A DNA stretch of 25,468 nt from an uncultured Lachnospiraceae bacterium. GTDB taxonomy: Bacteria; Bacillota; Clostridia; Lachnospirales; Lachnospiraceae. The stretch is taken from the NCBI GenBank assembly GCA_934418125.1, contig CAKRWT010000034.1:1-25468 (forward strand). Direction: 5' to 3'. A program made the translations under genes and the position numbers. Below the pieces are notes generated by a model that saw nothing but the letters and a program-made list of their open reading frames with translations, did no database searches and was not told the DNA's origin. Below, in pieces: positions 7,359-15,662 of this stretch (position 1 is the first letter of the stretch; each line of letters begins with the position of its first letter).

Positions 7359-9128
7359 TTACAGGGAAATATGCGTTTTGCTGAGTTCTTCCAGTGCTTT
7401 TTTGCCCGAAATAACCTGATTTAAGGCATTCATATCCGATCCCATCCTGGCGGAATAATAATCAAAGCTGTTCTTCTTTACCGCATAGAGAATATCATGA
7501 AAAGCCTTTTCCCTCTCCTGGTCTGTGGTTATCTCGGCAAGCTTCGTGTTAAAAAGCTCTGCCACGGCGCGCTGGTCTTCCTCTTCCTCAAAAGTACTGA
7601 TAATCGATGCCGGAGTAAACGTTTCCTGCTCTAAACCGGCAAACAGCTTCTGTGCTACTTCCTGATACAGTTCTTCCGTAAAATCCTGGGCACTGATATA
7701 AGGCTTTATCTTCTGGTATACCTGTGGTTCCTCGGTAATCCAGGTCAGTAACAGCCGTTGGGACTTCTTTACATTGTCCTGCGGTGTGTTTTTCTGGCTG
7801 ATGGTGGACTTCGGTCTTGTTACCGGTGTCACCAGTCCAGTCCTGGCAGCGTAGGAATTTACCAGTTTCCGCAGATTCTCATAACCGATGTGGTATTTCT
7901 CTGCTACCGACTGGATGTAATTCTCCCGCTCCACCTCTTCTTCAAAGGTACATAACTTCTTCGCAATCTCTCTATGAAAAGCGGTCTTGGATTCCGGGTC
8001 TTTCATATCGTACTGCCCTTCCAACATGCGCAAATCAAAGAAAAAGCTGTTCTCTGCCTCGTCAATCCGTTGCTGGAAAGCTTCCGCCCCCAGATTTTTC
8101 ATAAATTCATCCGGGTCCTTATAGGGGCGCATATTGATAACCTTTCCCCGCAGACCGGATTCCTTCAGAATACCAATGGCACGAAGGGCAGCATTCACAC
8201 CGGCACCATCACTGTCATAGGCAAGCAGTACTTCCTCGGTGTACCGTTTCAGAAGACTTGCCTGTCCTGTAGTAAAAGCGGTGCCAAGGGAGGCTACCGC
8301 CTGGGTAAATCCCGCCTGGTGCATAGCGATAACATCCATATACCCTTCACATAATATAATATTTCCCTTTCGGGAAGTTCTCGCAAAATTCAATCCATAC
8401 AGATTCCTGCTCTTATCAAAAATCAGCGTTTCCGGAGAATTCAGATACTTTGGTTTGGCATCGCCCATTACCCGTCCACCAAAACCAATGACCCGGTGGT
8501 TACTATCCTGTATCGGAAACATAACGCGATTCCAGAACTTATCGTGTATGCCTCTTTTCTCATCAAAGCCGATTAAGCCGGATTCCTTAATCAGGTCATC
8601 GGCATAGCCTTTGTTGCGAAGATACGCCGTCAGGTCACTTCCTGCCCCATCCGCATAGCCCAAACCAAACTTATGGATGGTTTCATCGGACAACTGCCTG
8701 TCCCGTAAATACTGATACCCTACTTTTCCTCTGGGGGATCTTAACATATAGTAGAAATACCTGGCTGCCTCCTTGTTTATCTCCAGCATGACATTCCGTC
8801 TGTTTTCCCTTTTCCTTGCCTCCTCAGAATAGGTAACCTCCGGAAGGGCAACTCCTGCCCGGTCTGCCAGCATCTTAACGGCTTCCTGAAAGGTAATATT
8901 CTCATATTGCATCAGAAATGTGATTACATTTCCCCCTGCCCCGCATCCAAAGCAGTAAAACATCTGTTTACTACCGGACACCGAAAAGGAAGGGGACTTT
9001 TCATTATGGAAAGGACACAGCCCAAAATAACTGCTTCCCTTCTTCTGAATCCTGACATATCCAGAAATCACATCCACGATATCATTTTTCATTCTGACTT
9101 CTTCTATCAGTTCATCCGGATAATACAT
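7359..9128 (-). CDS. dnaG: DNA primase DnaG
   Basis: A 589-residue primase that makes RNA primers at the replication fork. The N-terminal zinc site is C38-x2-H41-x17-C59-x2-C62 (CPFH...CFGC). The TOPRIM catalytic core shows CEGYMDVIA (about 260-268) and LAYDSDGAG (302-310), the metal-binding acidic residues. The C-terminal part is the helicase-binding region, which is poorly conserved. Start ATG at 9128 has AAGG 6 bases upstream. It sits 26 bp after dgt and ahead of rpoD, the usual Firmicute arrangement. Length is typical. Confidence 0.97.
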   Translation of the reverse strand: MYYPDELIEEVRMKNDIVDVISGYVRIQKKGSSYFGLCPFHNEKSPSFSVSGSKQMFYCFGCGAGGNVITFLMQYENITFQEAVKMLADRAGVALPEVTYSEEARKRENRRNVMLEINKEAARYFYYMLRSPRGKVGYQYLRDRQLSDETIHKFGLGYADGAGSDLTAYLRNKGYADDLIKESGLIGFDEKRGIHDKFWNRVMFPIQDSNHRVIGFGGRVMGDAKPKYLNSPETLIFDKSRNLYGLNFARTSRKGNIILCEGYMDVIAMHQAGFTQAVASLGTAFTTGQASLLKRYTEEVLLAYDSDGAGVNAALRAIGILKESGLRGKVINMRPYKDPDEFMKNLGAEAFQQRIDEAENSFFFDLRMLEGQYDMKDPESKTAFHREIAKKLCTFEEEVERENYIQSVAEKYHIGYENLRKLVNSYAARTGLVTPVTRPKSTISQKNTPQDNVKKSQRLLLTWITEEPQVYQKIKPYISAQDFTEELYQEVAQKLFAGLEQETFTPASIISTFEEEEDQRAVAELFNTKLAEITTDQEREKAFHDILYAVKKNSFDYYSARMGSDMNALNQVISGKKALEELSKTHISL

Positions 9129-9154
9129 AGTAAACCTTCTTCTTGTTTCTGTTC

Positions 9155-10159
9155 CTAGCCATGCCAGGTCTTCGGAATATAGATTTCCTGATACTGGGCT
9201 ATGGCAAACCGATCCGTCATGGCACCGATGTAGTCACAGACTATTTTCTCAAGCGGTTCCCCGCCGTCATAAAGCCGCAGCAGAAAAGCCGGAAGCTTCT
9301 CTGTGTGATCCATATAATATTCATAAAGGGTAACGATTAACCCCTCTGCCTTACTTTCTTCACTCTTTGCAAGGGGATTTTTATAAACATTGACAAACAT
9401 GAACCTACGCATATCCTGCATTGCCTGGGCTACTTCCTCGGACATACAGATATCGTCCCTGCCCTTGCTGTTGGTTACGATATTATGGATGAAAAGATCC
9501 AGTCTCTTACCACAACTGTCTCCTATAACAGCGCATATCTCCTTTGGCACATCCGATTCCTGTAAGATTCCCGCCCGGATAGCATCGTCCATATCATGAT
9601 GGATATAGGCTATCTTATCTGCCAGACGGACAATCTTACCCTCTAACGTATGCGGCATGCTGGAAGTCTGGTGATTTAAAATACCATCCCGAACCTCATA
9701 GGTCAGATTAATCCCCTGACCCTCCTTCTCCAAAATATCAACTGTCCGTACACTCTGTTCATTATGCTTAAAACCATAAGGACAGGCTCTGTTCAGTGCC
9801 CGCTCCCCGGCATGTCCAAAAGGCGTATGTCCCAAATCATGCCCTAACGCAATCGCCTCAGCCAAATCTTCATTTAACTGCAATGCCTTGGCTATGGTTC
9901 TGGCAGTCTGGCTGACTTCCAGCGTATGGGTCAGCCGGGTCCGATAATGATCCCCTTCCGGTGTCAGGAACACCTGGGTCTTATCCTTTAACCTACGGAA
10001 GGATTTGCTATGTATGATTCGGTCCCTGTCCCTTTGAAAAACAGGTCGGATATCACACTGCTCTTCCTCCTTTAACCTTCCTTTGGAATCCATACTGAGC
10101 ATGGCATAAGGACTTAAATATTCCTTCTCCCACTGCTCCAAACTTTCCCGTATATTCAT
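9155..10159 (-). CDS. dgt: dGTPase-like HD-domain dNTP triphosphohydrolase
   Basis: A 334-residue HD-superfamily enzyme that cleaves dNTPs to deoxynucleoside plus triphosphate. Metal ligands are visible: H78 in RLTHTLEVSQTAR, the H107-D108 pair in ALGHDLGHTPFGHAGE, and a later Asp in VRLADKIAYIHHD. The N-terminal FQRDRDRIIHSKSFRRLKDKTQVF and the RTRLTHTLE motif are diagnostic for the Dgt family. It starts at ATG 10159 with AAGGG 7 bases upstream. It is the first gene of the dgt-dnaG-rpoD run and probably tunes dNTP pools; true substrate preference cannot be read from sequence. Confidence 0.93.
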   Translation of the reverse strand: MNIRESLEQWEKEYLSPYAMLSMDSKGRLKEEEQCDIRPVFQRDRDRIIHSKSFRRLKDKTQVFLTPEGDHYRTRLTHTLEVSQTARTIAKALQLNEDLAEAIALGHDLGHTPFGHAGERALNRACPYGFKHNEQSVRTVDILEKEGQGINLTYEVRDGILNHQTSSMPHTLEGKIVRLADKIAYIHHDMDDAIRAGILQESDVPKEICAVIGDSCGKRLDLFIHNIVTNSKGRDDICMSEEVAQAMQDMRRFMFVNVYKNPLAKSEESKAEGLIVTLYEYYMDHTEKLPAFLLRLYDGGEPLEKIVCDYIGAMTDRFAIAQYQEIYIPKTWHG

Positions 10160-10389
10160 AGAAATGCCCTTCTTCTCTCTAGTTCATATACCCTCTATCG
10201 TATTCCATGTTGCAACTGTCCTATCTTTATTATTCGCGCCCCGGGCGCGGATTCCTTTTTTTCTATGATTTTTTCTTCCAAAATTTTTGTAAATCCTTTT
10301 TTCGGCGAATCGCTTTTCCGCAAATCTTTTCTGGCAATCATTTTGTAGTCACTTTCCAGCCAAGTTCTTTTTGGGCGAATCGTTTTCCT
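10160..10389. other. 230-bp gap between esterase and dgt, with odd repeats
   Basis: The gap holds a GC-rich palindrome around 10230-10246 (core CGCGCCCCGGGCGCG) and two imperfect direct copies of GGCGAATCG(C)TTTTCC at 10304-10319 and 10374-10388. The esterase frame stays open after its TAG for another 64 codons down to a stop at 10195-10197, giving a Lys/Arg-rich tail. An ATG at 10341 could start a 48-residue peptide, but it has no convincing ribosome site. No clear promoter for dgt is visible. Confidence 0.4.
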
Positions 10390-11331
10390 CTACCTGCAGA
10401 TATCGTAAATAAATTCCGCGTTTTTATCCATCGCCTCATAAGCTGTCTTAAACGGCGACATCTGGAATACATGCCACATACCTTTGAATAAATCCAGTTT
10501 TACCGAAACATTGGCTTTCAGCAGCTTCTTGTAAAGCATATTGGAATCGTCCAGTAATATTTCATTGCTGCCCACCTGGATATACACCGGTGGAAATCCT
10601 TCAAAATTACCAAACAGGGGAGAAATCAGCGGATTGGTTAAATCCCGTCCCGGTGCGTAATTAGTAATCATTTCCTGCAAATATTCGGCATTCAAAACCG
10701 GGTCGATGGACGCTTTGGCAACATGGGACTTACCAGAAGAAGTTAAATCCGTCCAAGGTGACATCAGCACCGCTCCCCTTGGCAAAAGCCGGTTTTCCTG
10801 CTTCAGGCGGAGCATCAGTGACAATACCAGATTGCCTCCTGCTGAGTCTCCTGCCAGAATAATATCCCTGGCTCCATACCCTAACAGCATCAGATAATTC
10901 CACACCTGCATAGCATCTTCTGTGGCTGCCGGATAAGGATGTTCCGGTGCCAGTCGGTAATCAAAACTGAGCACATCCATGGAAGTGGTCGTAGCCAGTT
11001 TGGTTGTCAGCGTTCTGGCATACACACAGCTTCCGGTAGAATACCCTCCCCCATGACAATATAGAATAATATATTTCTTCATATGTGCTCGGTTTACATA
11101 AATCCATTCTCCATGAATTACTCTGCTTTCCTGTTCTTTACTGCCCTGTATCAGGTTCTTTATCTCTATTTCCTCTATCAAAACATCCTTGCTATTTCCC
11201 AATAAAGCTCCGAAGTGGTCCTGCGACTGTCTGTGTTTCTCAATATCCGTATTTTCTACTGCGCCATGCATTCTTTTAATCAGATGCATTAAATTTGTGT
11301 TTCTTTTTTCTGTTCTCTGAGAGTCCGCCAT
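10390..11331 (-). CDS. Alpha/beta hydrolase, HSL-type (family IV) esterase
   Basis: A 313-residue hormone-sensitive-lipase-type esterase. Motifs: oxyanion-hole HGGGYSTG (93-100), nucleophile Ser163 in AGDSAGGNL, an acidic pair in VGSNEILLDDS (about 253-263) supplying the acid, and His287 in GMWHVFQ. There is no signal peptide, so it is probably cytoplasmic and hydrolyses short acyl or acetyl esters. It is divergent from an acetyltransferase-like gene across about 170 bp, which suggests a shared pathway of ester making and breaking. Start ATG 11331 has AAGGAA upstream. Substrate is unknown. Confidence 0.87.
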   Translation of the reverse strand: MADSQRTEKRNTNLMHLIKRMHGAVENTDIEKHRQSQDHFGALLGNSKDVLIEEIEIKNLIQGSKEQESRVIHGEWIYVNRAHMKKYIILYCHGGGYSTGSCVYARTLTTKLATTTSMDVLSFDYRLAPEHPYPAATEDAMQVWNYLMLLGYGARDIILAGDSAGGNLVLSLMLRLKQENRLLPRGAVLMSPWTDLTSSGKSHVAKASIDPVLNAEYLQEMITNYAPGRDLTNPLISPLFGNFEGFPPVYIQVGSNEILLDDSNMLYKKLLKANVSVKLDLFKGMWHVFQMSPFKTAYEAMDKNAEFIYDICR

Positions 11332-11388
11332 TTCTTTTCCTTTCCTTTTTTGAAATATTCTATTCTTTTTATTTTCCAGCTCTTTTTG

Positions 11389-11397
11389 TGGTATAAT
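11389..11397 (+). promoter_or_regulatory. Extended -10 promoter for the acetyltransferase-like operon
   Basis: TG-G-TATAAT at 11389-11397 is a consensus extended -10 on the plus strand. The -35 region is poor (TTATTT), as is common with extended -10 promoters. Transcription would begin near 11404, leaving a leader of about 100 nt before ATG 11506. Confidence 0.55.
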
Positions 11398-11505
11398 TTT
11401 AATATATCATTTTATTTCAAAAGAACAATTAAAAACTTCGAGTGAATGGTTACAAAGATATTCCAAACCAGTTTTCACAACAAGTTGCTCAGAAACGAGG
11501 ATACT

Positions 11506-12843
11506 ATGAGCGATTTACAATCAAAAACAAAGCTATCGCAGAAGCATACAGGCAGAAGCCCAAAAGATGTATGGTACAAGCTGGATTTATCAGCTATCGT
11601 ATATCCTACCTTACAACGCCGGGATTTTTCCTCCGTTTACCGCCTTTCGGTGGTCTTAAAAGAGGAAATTAATCCAGATTTATTGCAACAGGCACTGAAT
11701 ATGTCATTGTCTCGTTTCCCAACCTACAAGGTTGCCATGCGCAAAGGGATGTTCTGGCGTTATCTGGAGCCCAACAATCGTCCTGGTCCTTATGTCCAGC
11801 CGGATATTAAGAATCCCTGTATGCCTATGCATTTTAAAAGTAATAACCGCTACCTTATCCGTGTGTATTACTATCACAACAGAATTTCCCTTGAGGCACA
11901 TCACTCCCTGGGCGATGGTACCGGTGGCATGTGCCTGCTACAGACCCTGACTGCCACTTACCTACAGTTAAAAGGACATCCTATTCCCCCTTCCGGTTTC
12001 GTTCTGGACATCAATGAAAAACCTCATCCAGAAGAACTGGAAGATGCCTATATGCGTTATGCCAACGCCCAGGTACGTCCTCCCCGCCCGGCAGAGAAAA
12101 CCTATCGTGTCCGGGGCACAAAGGAGCCTTTTTATACTTTAAACATCGTAGATGGGGTTCTCTCCGTCCAAGAGGTTATGACAGTTGCCAGGAAATATCA
12201 TGCCAGCATCACAGAATATCTGAATGCTGTCCTGCTCTATGCCCTGTTGCAGAAGCAGTCGAAAGAGTTTCACCTAAAGCAATATCCCGTACGGATTGCC
12301 ATGCCGGTAAATCTTCGGCGTTTCTTCCCTTCCCGGACACTACGCAACTTCATTACCATGGTATATCCTTCCATCGACCCCAGGCTTGGAGAATATACCT
12401 TTGAAGAAATCATTACCCAGGTGCATCACTATATGCGCTATTACATCAACGAGAAGTTCCTGCGGGGCGATATTACCACTAACGCTGCCACCCAGCGTAA
12501 CCCGGTAATCCGCATTGTCCCACTGTTTATTAAAGATATTGTGGTCAGAACCTTTTATGCAAAGATTCAGGATAAAAACTCTTCTGCCGGTCTGACCAAT
12601 ATGGGTGCCCTAAAAGTGCCGGAAGAAATGAAACCCTATATCGAGCGTTTCGATATCTACATGGGACAACCCTTTTCCTCCCGTACCAACTGTGCTATCA
12701 TCAGTTTTGAAGATGTTCTGACCATCAATTTTGCCAGCAGCATTGTAGAGGCAGATGTGGAACGTTATTTCTTCCGTAAGCTGGTACAGGATGGAATTCA
12801 TGTGAAAATAGAAAGTAACCGTACCGACGAGTCCGCTTTCTGA
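11506..12843 (+). CDS. Alcohol acetyltransferase-like / condensation-fold acyltransferase
   Basis: A 445-residue protein with the HHxxxDG active-site motif of the chloramphenicol-acetyltransferase/NRPS-condensation fold (HHSLGDG, 132-138). The second half contains NLRRFFPSRTLRNF, which resembles the (N)LR...G/N region of alcohol-acetyltransferase (AATase) and PapA-like families. It would move an acyl group, probably acetyl, from a thioester to an alcohol or amine. Start: the frame opens at 11446, but ATG 11506 has GAGG 5 bases upstream. It is the first of a two-gene operon with the zinc-ribbon membrane protein, opposite an esterase. Fold is confident; substrate is not. Confidence 0.78.
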   Translation: MSDLQSKTKLSQKHTGRSPKDVWYKLDLSAIVYPTLQRRDFSSVYRLSVVLKEEINPDLLQQALNMSLSRFPTYKVAMRKGMFWRYLEPNNRPGPYVQPDIKNPCMPMHFKSNNRYLIRVYYYHNRISLEAHHSLGDGTGGMCLLQTLTATYLQLKGHPIPPSGFVLDINEKPHPEELEDAYMRYANAQVRPPRPAEKTYRVRGTKEPFYTLNIVDGVLSVQEVMTVARKYHASITEYLNAVLLYALLQKQSKEFHLKQYPVRIAMPVNLRRFFPSRTLRNFITMVYPSIDPRLGEYTFEEIITQVHHYMRYYINEKFLRGDITTNAATQRNPVIRIVPLFIKDIVVRTFYAKIQDKNSSAGLTNMGALKVPEEMKPYIERFDIYMGQPFSSRTNCAIISFEDVLTINFASSIVEADVERYFFRKLVQDGIHVKIESNRTDESAF

Positions 12844-12847
12844 TATA

Positions 12848-12877
12848 AAAAAGTTTACTTTGGCAAATATACTTTTT
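12848..12877. terminator. Weak AT-rich hairpin after the acetyltransferase-like gene
   Basis: AAAAAGTTTA and TATACTTTTT form a 10-bp stem with one mismatch around CTTTGGCAAA. The T-run makes it terminator-like, but the stem is AT-only apart from one pair, so it may only attenuate transcription into the downstream gene. Confidence 0.35.
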
Positions 12878-12917
12878 CCACCACTTACGAACAATTTCTG
12901 TTCCCTTAAAAATAGCG

Positions 12918-12935
12918 CGTTTCTGCGCGGAAACG
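12918..12935 (+). promoter_or_regulatory. Small hairpin directly before the ribosome site of the zinc-ribbon gene
   Basis: CGTTTC and GAAACG pair around TGCGCG, ending at the GAGG Shine-Dalgarno (12935-12938) of the next gene. The string AAACGAGGAT also precedes the acetyltransferase-like start (about 11493-11502). It may tune translation; no known riboswitch is recognised. Confidence 0.35.
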
Positions 12936-12947
12936 AGGATTCTAATT

Positions 12948-13652
12948 ATGTCATATTGTGTAAATTGCGGTGTCGAGCTGGACCCTTCTTTAACCAGTTG
13001 TCCTCTCTGTAACACCCCTGTTGTTAACCCGAATGAAACAAATACAGAAAAACCCGATTCTCCCTATCCCACCGATAAAGGACAGGTGGAAATGGTTAAG
13101 CGTAAAGATCTTGGGATTCTGTTAAGTGTAGTGCTGTCTGCTACCAGCATTACCTGCCTGTTATTAAACCTGCTGGTATTTCACAATTCTTTGTGGTCCC
13201 TTTTGGTTATTGGCATCTGTATCTGCCTGTTTGTATTTACTTTTCCAGTGGTCTTCTACAGCAAAACGCCACTTTATATCTCCCTGTTAGCTGACGGAGT
13301 GGCAGTAGCAGTCTATCTGTATCTGATTAGCTTTCTGACTTCCTCCGATGTCTGGTTCTGGAAGTTAGGTCTGCCCATTGTTATTCTTCTGACTGGTATG
13401 GTGGAATTATATTCCCTCTTTGCCCGCGTATTGCCTTTTACAATTCTTTTTGGTGCTTTGTATCTGTTTATTGAGATACCGGCATTCTGTGTTGCCCTGG
13501 AATTGCTCATCAGACACCTGCTGGCTGTCCCTTACCGGATTACCTGGTCTGCGGTGGTTCTGACTGTCTGTGTTATCATCGACTTTGCCCTGATTACCAT
13601 TCTGGCCAAAAAACGCCTGCGCAACGAAGTGCGCAGACGCTTACATTTCTGA
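12948..13652 (+). CDS. Zinc-ribbon membrane protein (DUF6320-like)
   Basis: A 234-residue protein with an N-terminal zinc ribbon, C4-x2-C7 and C18-x2-C21 (YCVNCG...SCPLCN), a short acidic linker, then about five or six hydrophobic segments from residue 50 onward and a basic C-terminus (KKRLRNEVRRR). It resembles the DUF6320 family, found beside acetyltransferase-like genes in Lachnospiraceae; this name is from memory and unverified. Start ATG 12948 has GAGG 9 bases upstream. It is the second gene of the operon and converges with the DUF4125 gene, whose stop is 11 bp away. Function is unknown. Confidence 0.75.
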   Translation: MSYCVNCGVELDPSLTSCPLCNTPVVNPNETNTEKPDSPYPTDKGQVEMVKRKDLGILLSVVLSATSITCLLLNLLVFHNSLWSLLVIGICICLFVFTFPVVFYSKTPLYISLLADGVAVAVYLYLISFLTSSDVWFWKLGLPIVILLTGMVELYSLFARVLPFTILFGALYLFIEIPAFCVALELLIRHLLAVPYRITWSAVVLTVCVIIDFALITILAKKRLRNEVRRRLHF

Positions 13653-13663
13653 TTCACAGATAT

Positions 13664-14296
13664 TTAATTCAAGGGTTGATGCTTTTCTTCTGCTTCTTCC
13701 AGCGAAGCATAGCCATAAAACTGCGTTTCATTGGCGATAGTCTCTTCCAACAGGCTTTCGCCTTTTTCATATGCTTCCTTTGTTTCTTTCTCTATCAGTT
13801 CCAATGTATGCATCGAATAGGTTAAAAGCTCACACCGCAGATAGCTTTCCATGGAAGAGCCTGCCATCACACTGTCCTCTGCGGTTGTCATAACTCTGCC
13901 CCGGTTTCGCAAATTCGGATATCTCTGCAGCATCTGTGCATCCCATTCCAGATTCATCTTTACAATTTCTTCCACCAATGGTTTCTTCGCTTCCACTGCC
14001 GGCAGATATTCCTTAATCTTCTCATATTCCTCTGGAAAAGTACTTTCCATCATCCTGCCATACTTTTCAAATAACAGGTTTCTCCCCTCTTCATACGCTT
14101 TCTGACAATCCTCTAAATAGCTGTGAAGCACTTCATCTGAATATACCATCCACTGACTCATACGCATTTTGAAAAAGGTATCCGGGTCATCCTGACAGGA
14201 TGCCCTGCCACCTGTATTATATACGTGTTGAAACATATCCCATTCTGTCTGTGCAATTTCAAATATCAGCTGTTCCCGTTCACTGATTTGTGCCAT
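13664..14296 (-). CDS. DUF4125 family protein
   Basis: A 210-residue soluble, acidic and helical protein. The N-terminal [36 protein letters not shown] and the [10 protein letters not shown] segment match my recollection of DUF4125, common in Clostridia and of unknown function. It has no signal peptide. It starts within the preceding lipoprotein gene (17-bp overlap) with AAGGAAGG 7 bases before the ATG, so the pair is translationally coupled. Nothing in the sequence reveals an activity; the conserved Trp/Tyr/Asp residues could bind a ligand. Confidence 0.75.
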   Translation of the reverse strand: MAQISEREQLIFEIAQTEWDMFQHVYNTGGRASCQDDPDTFFKMRMSQWMVYSDEVLHSYLEDCQKAYEEGRNLLFEKYGRMMESTFPEEYEKIKEYLPAVEAKKPLVEEIVKMNLEWDAQMLQRYPNLRNRGRVMTTAEDSVMAGSSMESYLRCELLTYSMHTLELIEKETKEAYEKGESLLEETIANETQFYGYASLEEAEEKHQPLN

Positions 14297-15137
14297 CTTC
14301 CTGCCTTCCTTCTTCTGCTGTTGCCGAAGCTTTTTCGGTATCTTCCACGTTATCTTTTGCTTCCATACTGTCTTTTGCTTTACCGTCCTGCTTTTCCTGG
14401 ATTGCCCCGCTCTCCTTCGGGCTTTCTTCCTCTGTCACAGCCTCCGGTGTCCCGTTTTCCTCTGCTGCCTCCTGGCTCTGTAACAGTTCTTCCGGTGTCC
14501 TTACCGTCATAGGCATCTCATAGGTGCCATAAGCCGTTGTCAGAGCTTCTCCCTCTATGGTTATGTAAATGCCTGCCGCCTTATAGTTTTCCAGGAACGT
14601 GTTGGTCAGAGAAGCAATAATTATACTCTCAGACTCTCTTGTCATCGTCTTTAAATAATTGAGAAAAGCTTTCGACAAATCAAGATGCAGCATATTGCCG
14701 CCCACAATCTCTTCCTCCTGGAAAGAGAGCACCTTGGTATCCAGCGAAACGATATTGTGTCTTGCCAGGGCAGATATGATATTCTCTGCTGTTTTTTCCT
14801 TATCACTGACTGTATCGGACGCAAGACTCTCCAAAGAACCATTGCTGTAATATATTACCATATCTTCTGCATTTTCTTCTATGTGTTGCTCCAGTTGCTC
14901 CTCTTCCTGTATGGTTTCTTTCTCCGTCTGGGAAATATCCTCCTCCACATCGGGAATGGCATCCTCCGTATCATCTCCCAAGAGATATTCCAGCCCATCC
15001 GCCAGCAATTCGCTGGAAGACTTCTGTGTACCGGTATCTTCTGTCAAACTGGCAGCCTGCTCTGTTTTCTCTCCGCAGGCAGCTAATGCGAACATCAGCA
15101 CCAGTGCTGCCAACGTCATTCCTGTTCTCTTTTTCAT
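14280..15137 (-). CDS. GerMN-domain lipoprotein
   Basis: A 285-residue lipoprotein. Residues 1-21 are a lipoprotein signal with lipobox LAAC and Cys21. An acidic low-complexity linker (about 30-92) leads to a GerMN-like domain at about 94-212, with the MVIYYSNG start, [14 protein letters not shown] and [10 protein letters not shown] segments of that family. An acidic Glu/Ala/Ser-rich tail follows. GerMN domains occur in the spore germination protein GerM and in many surface lipoproteins and are thought to bind peptidoglycan or ligands. ATG 15137 has GGAGG 5 bases upstream. It overlaps the DUF4125 gene, so the two probably act together. Confidence 0.82.
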   Translation of the reverse strand: MKKRTGMTLAALVLMFALAACGEKTEQAASLTEDTGTQKSSSELLADGLEYLLGDDTEDAIPDVEEDISQTEKETIQEEEQLEQHIEENAEDMVIYYSNGSLESLASDTVSDKEKTAENIISALARHNIVSLDTKVLSFQEEEIVGGNMLHLDLSKAFLNYLKTMTRESESIIIASLTNTFLENYKAAGIYITIEGEALTTAYGTYEMPMTVRTPEELLQSQEAAEENGTPEAVTEEESPKESGAIQEKQDGKAKDSMEAKDNVEDTEKASATAEEGRQEDGTNQ

Positions 15138-15179
15138 AATTTCCTCCGCATTGATACTACCATTACTAAACCGGGTTAT

Positions 15180-15208
15180 ATTCTACCATATCATACTCCA
15201 AAAAGCAA
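15180..15208 (-). promoter_or_regulatory. Candidate promoter of the GerMN lipoprotein gene
   Basis: On the minus strand TTGCTT (15203-15208) is 17 bp from TAGAAT (15180-15185), which is preceded by TGG, giving an extended -10. It lies immediately after the tRNA terminator and 40 bp before the gene. Confidence 0.5.
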
Positions 15209-15210
15209 AA

Positions 15211-15244
15211 ACAAAAAAAGAGACAGTCGCAAGACCATCTCTTT
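15211..15244 (-). terminator. Intrinsic terminator of the tRNA-Leu pair
   Basis: On the minus strand AAAGAGA...GTC, loop TTGC, then GAC...TCTCTTT forms an imperfect stem followed by a T-rich run. It begins 3 bases after the second tRNA. Confidence 0.7.
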
Positions 15245-15246
15245 CG

Positions 15247-15330
15247 TGCAGAAGAAGGGACTTGAACCCTCATGGTGTTGCCACCACACGGACCTGAACC
15301 GTGCGCGTCTGCCAATTCCGCCACTTCTGC
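15247..15330 (-). tRNA. tRNA-Leu (anticodon CAG)
   Basis: An 84-nt class II tRNA. Acceptor GCAGAAG pairs with CTTCTGC, with discriminator A. The anticodon stem CACGG/CCGTG encloses TTCAGGT, so the anticodon is CAG (reads CUG). The long variable arm GTGGTGGCAACACCAT and the T-arm GGGTTCAAGTCCC are clear. The 3' CCA is not encoded. Second of two tandem tRNA-Leu genes. Confidence 0.95.
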
Positions 15331-15386
15331 AAAACTGTTTTGCATTGTTCCTGCTTCCGTTTATCTGCTGTAGCAAATAAATCCAA

Positions 15387-15470
15387 TGCGGAAGATGGGA
15401 CTTGAACCCACACGACCTTGCGGCCACAAGATCCTTAGTCTTGCTCGTCTGCCAGTTCCGACACTTCCGC
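15387..15470 (-). tRNA. tRNA-Leu (anticodon TAA)
   Basis: An 84-nt class II tRNA. Acceptor GCGGAAG pairs with CTTCCGC, with discriminator A. The anticodon stem CAAGA/TCTTG encloses CTAAGGA, so the anticodon is TAA (reads UUA/UUG). The variable arm TGTGGCCGCAAGGTCGT and T-arm GGGTTCAAGTCCC are present. CCA is not encoded. First tRNA after the promoter. Confidence 0.95.
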
Positions 15471-15493
15471 ATGCATTTCACAACGCAAGTAAT

Positions 15494-15522
15494 ATATTAC
15501 TTTCTTATCATGAAAAAGTCAA
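15494..15522 (-). promoter_or_regulatory. tRNA-Leu operon promoter
   Basis: On the minus strand TTGACT (15517-15522) and TAATAT (15494-15499) are spaced by 17 bp, with an A-rich upstream region. Initiation is predicted at about 15487, 17 bases before the first tRNA. Confidence 0.82.
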
Positions 15523-15593
15523 TACATTTTTTAATTTTTTTCTCTTTTTTACAAATTTCTTTTATTTGCTGTATTCCCAGAGCTTTTTAAAGC

Positions 15594-15632
15594 GGCTGCC
15601 ACCCGGCCGGATATCCGGTCAAAGCAGCAGCC
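15594..15632 (-). other. GC-rich stem-loop downstream of the second permease
   Basis: GGCTGC (minus strand, 15627-15632) pairs with GCAGCC (15594-15599), enclosing an inner self-complementary CCGGATATCCGG. It lies 30 bp after the permease stop. The following tract GCTTTAAAAAGC is not a clean T-run, so it may be an imperfect terminator or a 3'-end stabiliser. Confidence 0.4.
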
Positions 15633-15662
15633 AATGGCAATGGAGTGTATGCCCTTAAGAAA

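Noticed and set aside
10230..10246. GC palindrome followed by T-run as plus-strand terminator
   Set aside because: No plus-strand gene leads into it; the T-run is on the wrong side for the minus-strand genes.
14685..15297. Plus-strand frames opposite the GerMN lipoprotein and a tRNA
   Set aside because: Antisense shadows of a gene with clear signal peptide and ribosome site.
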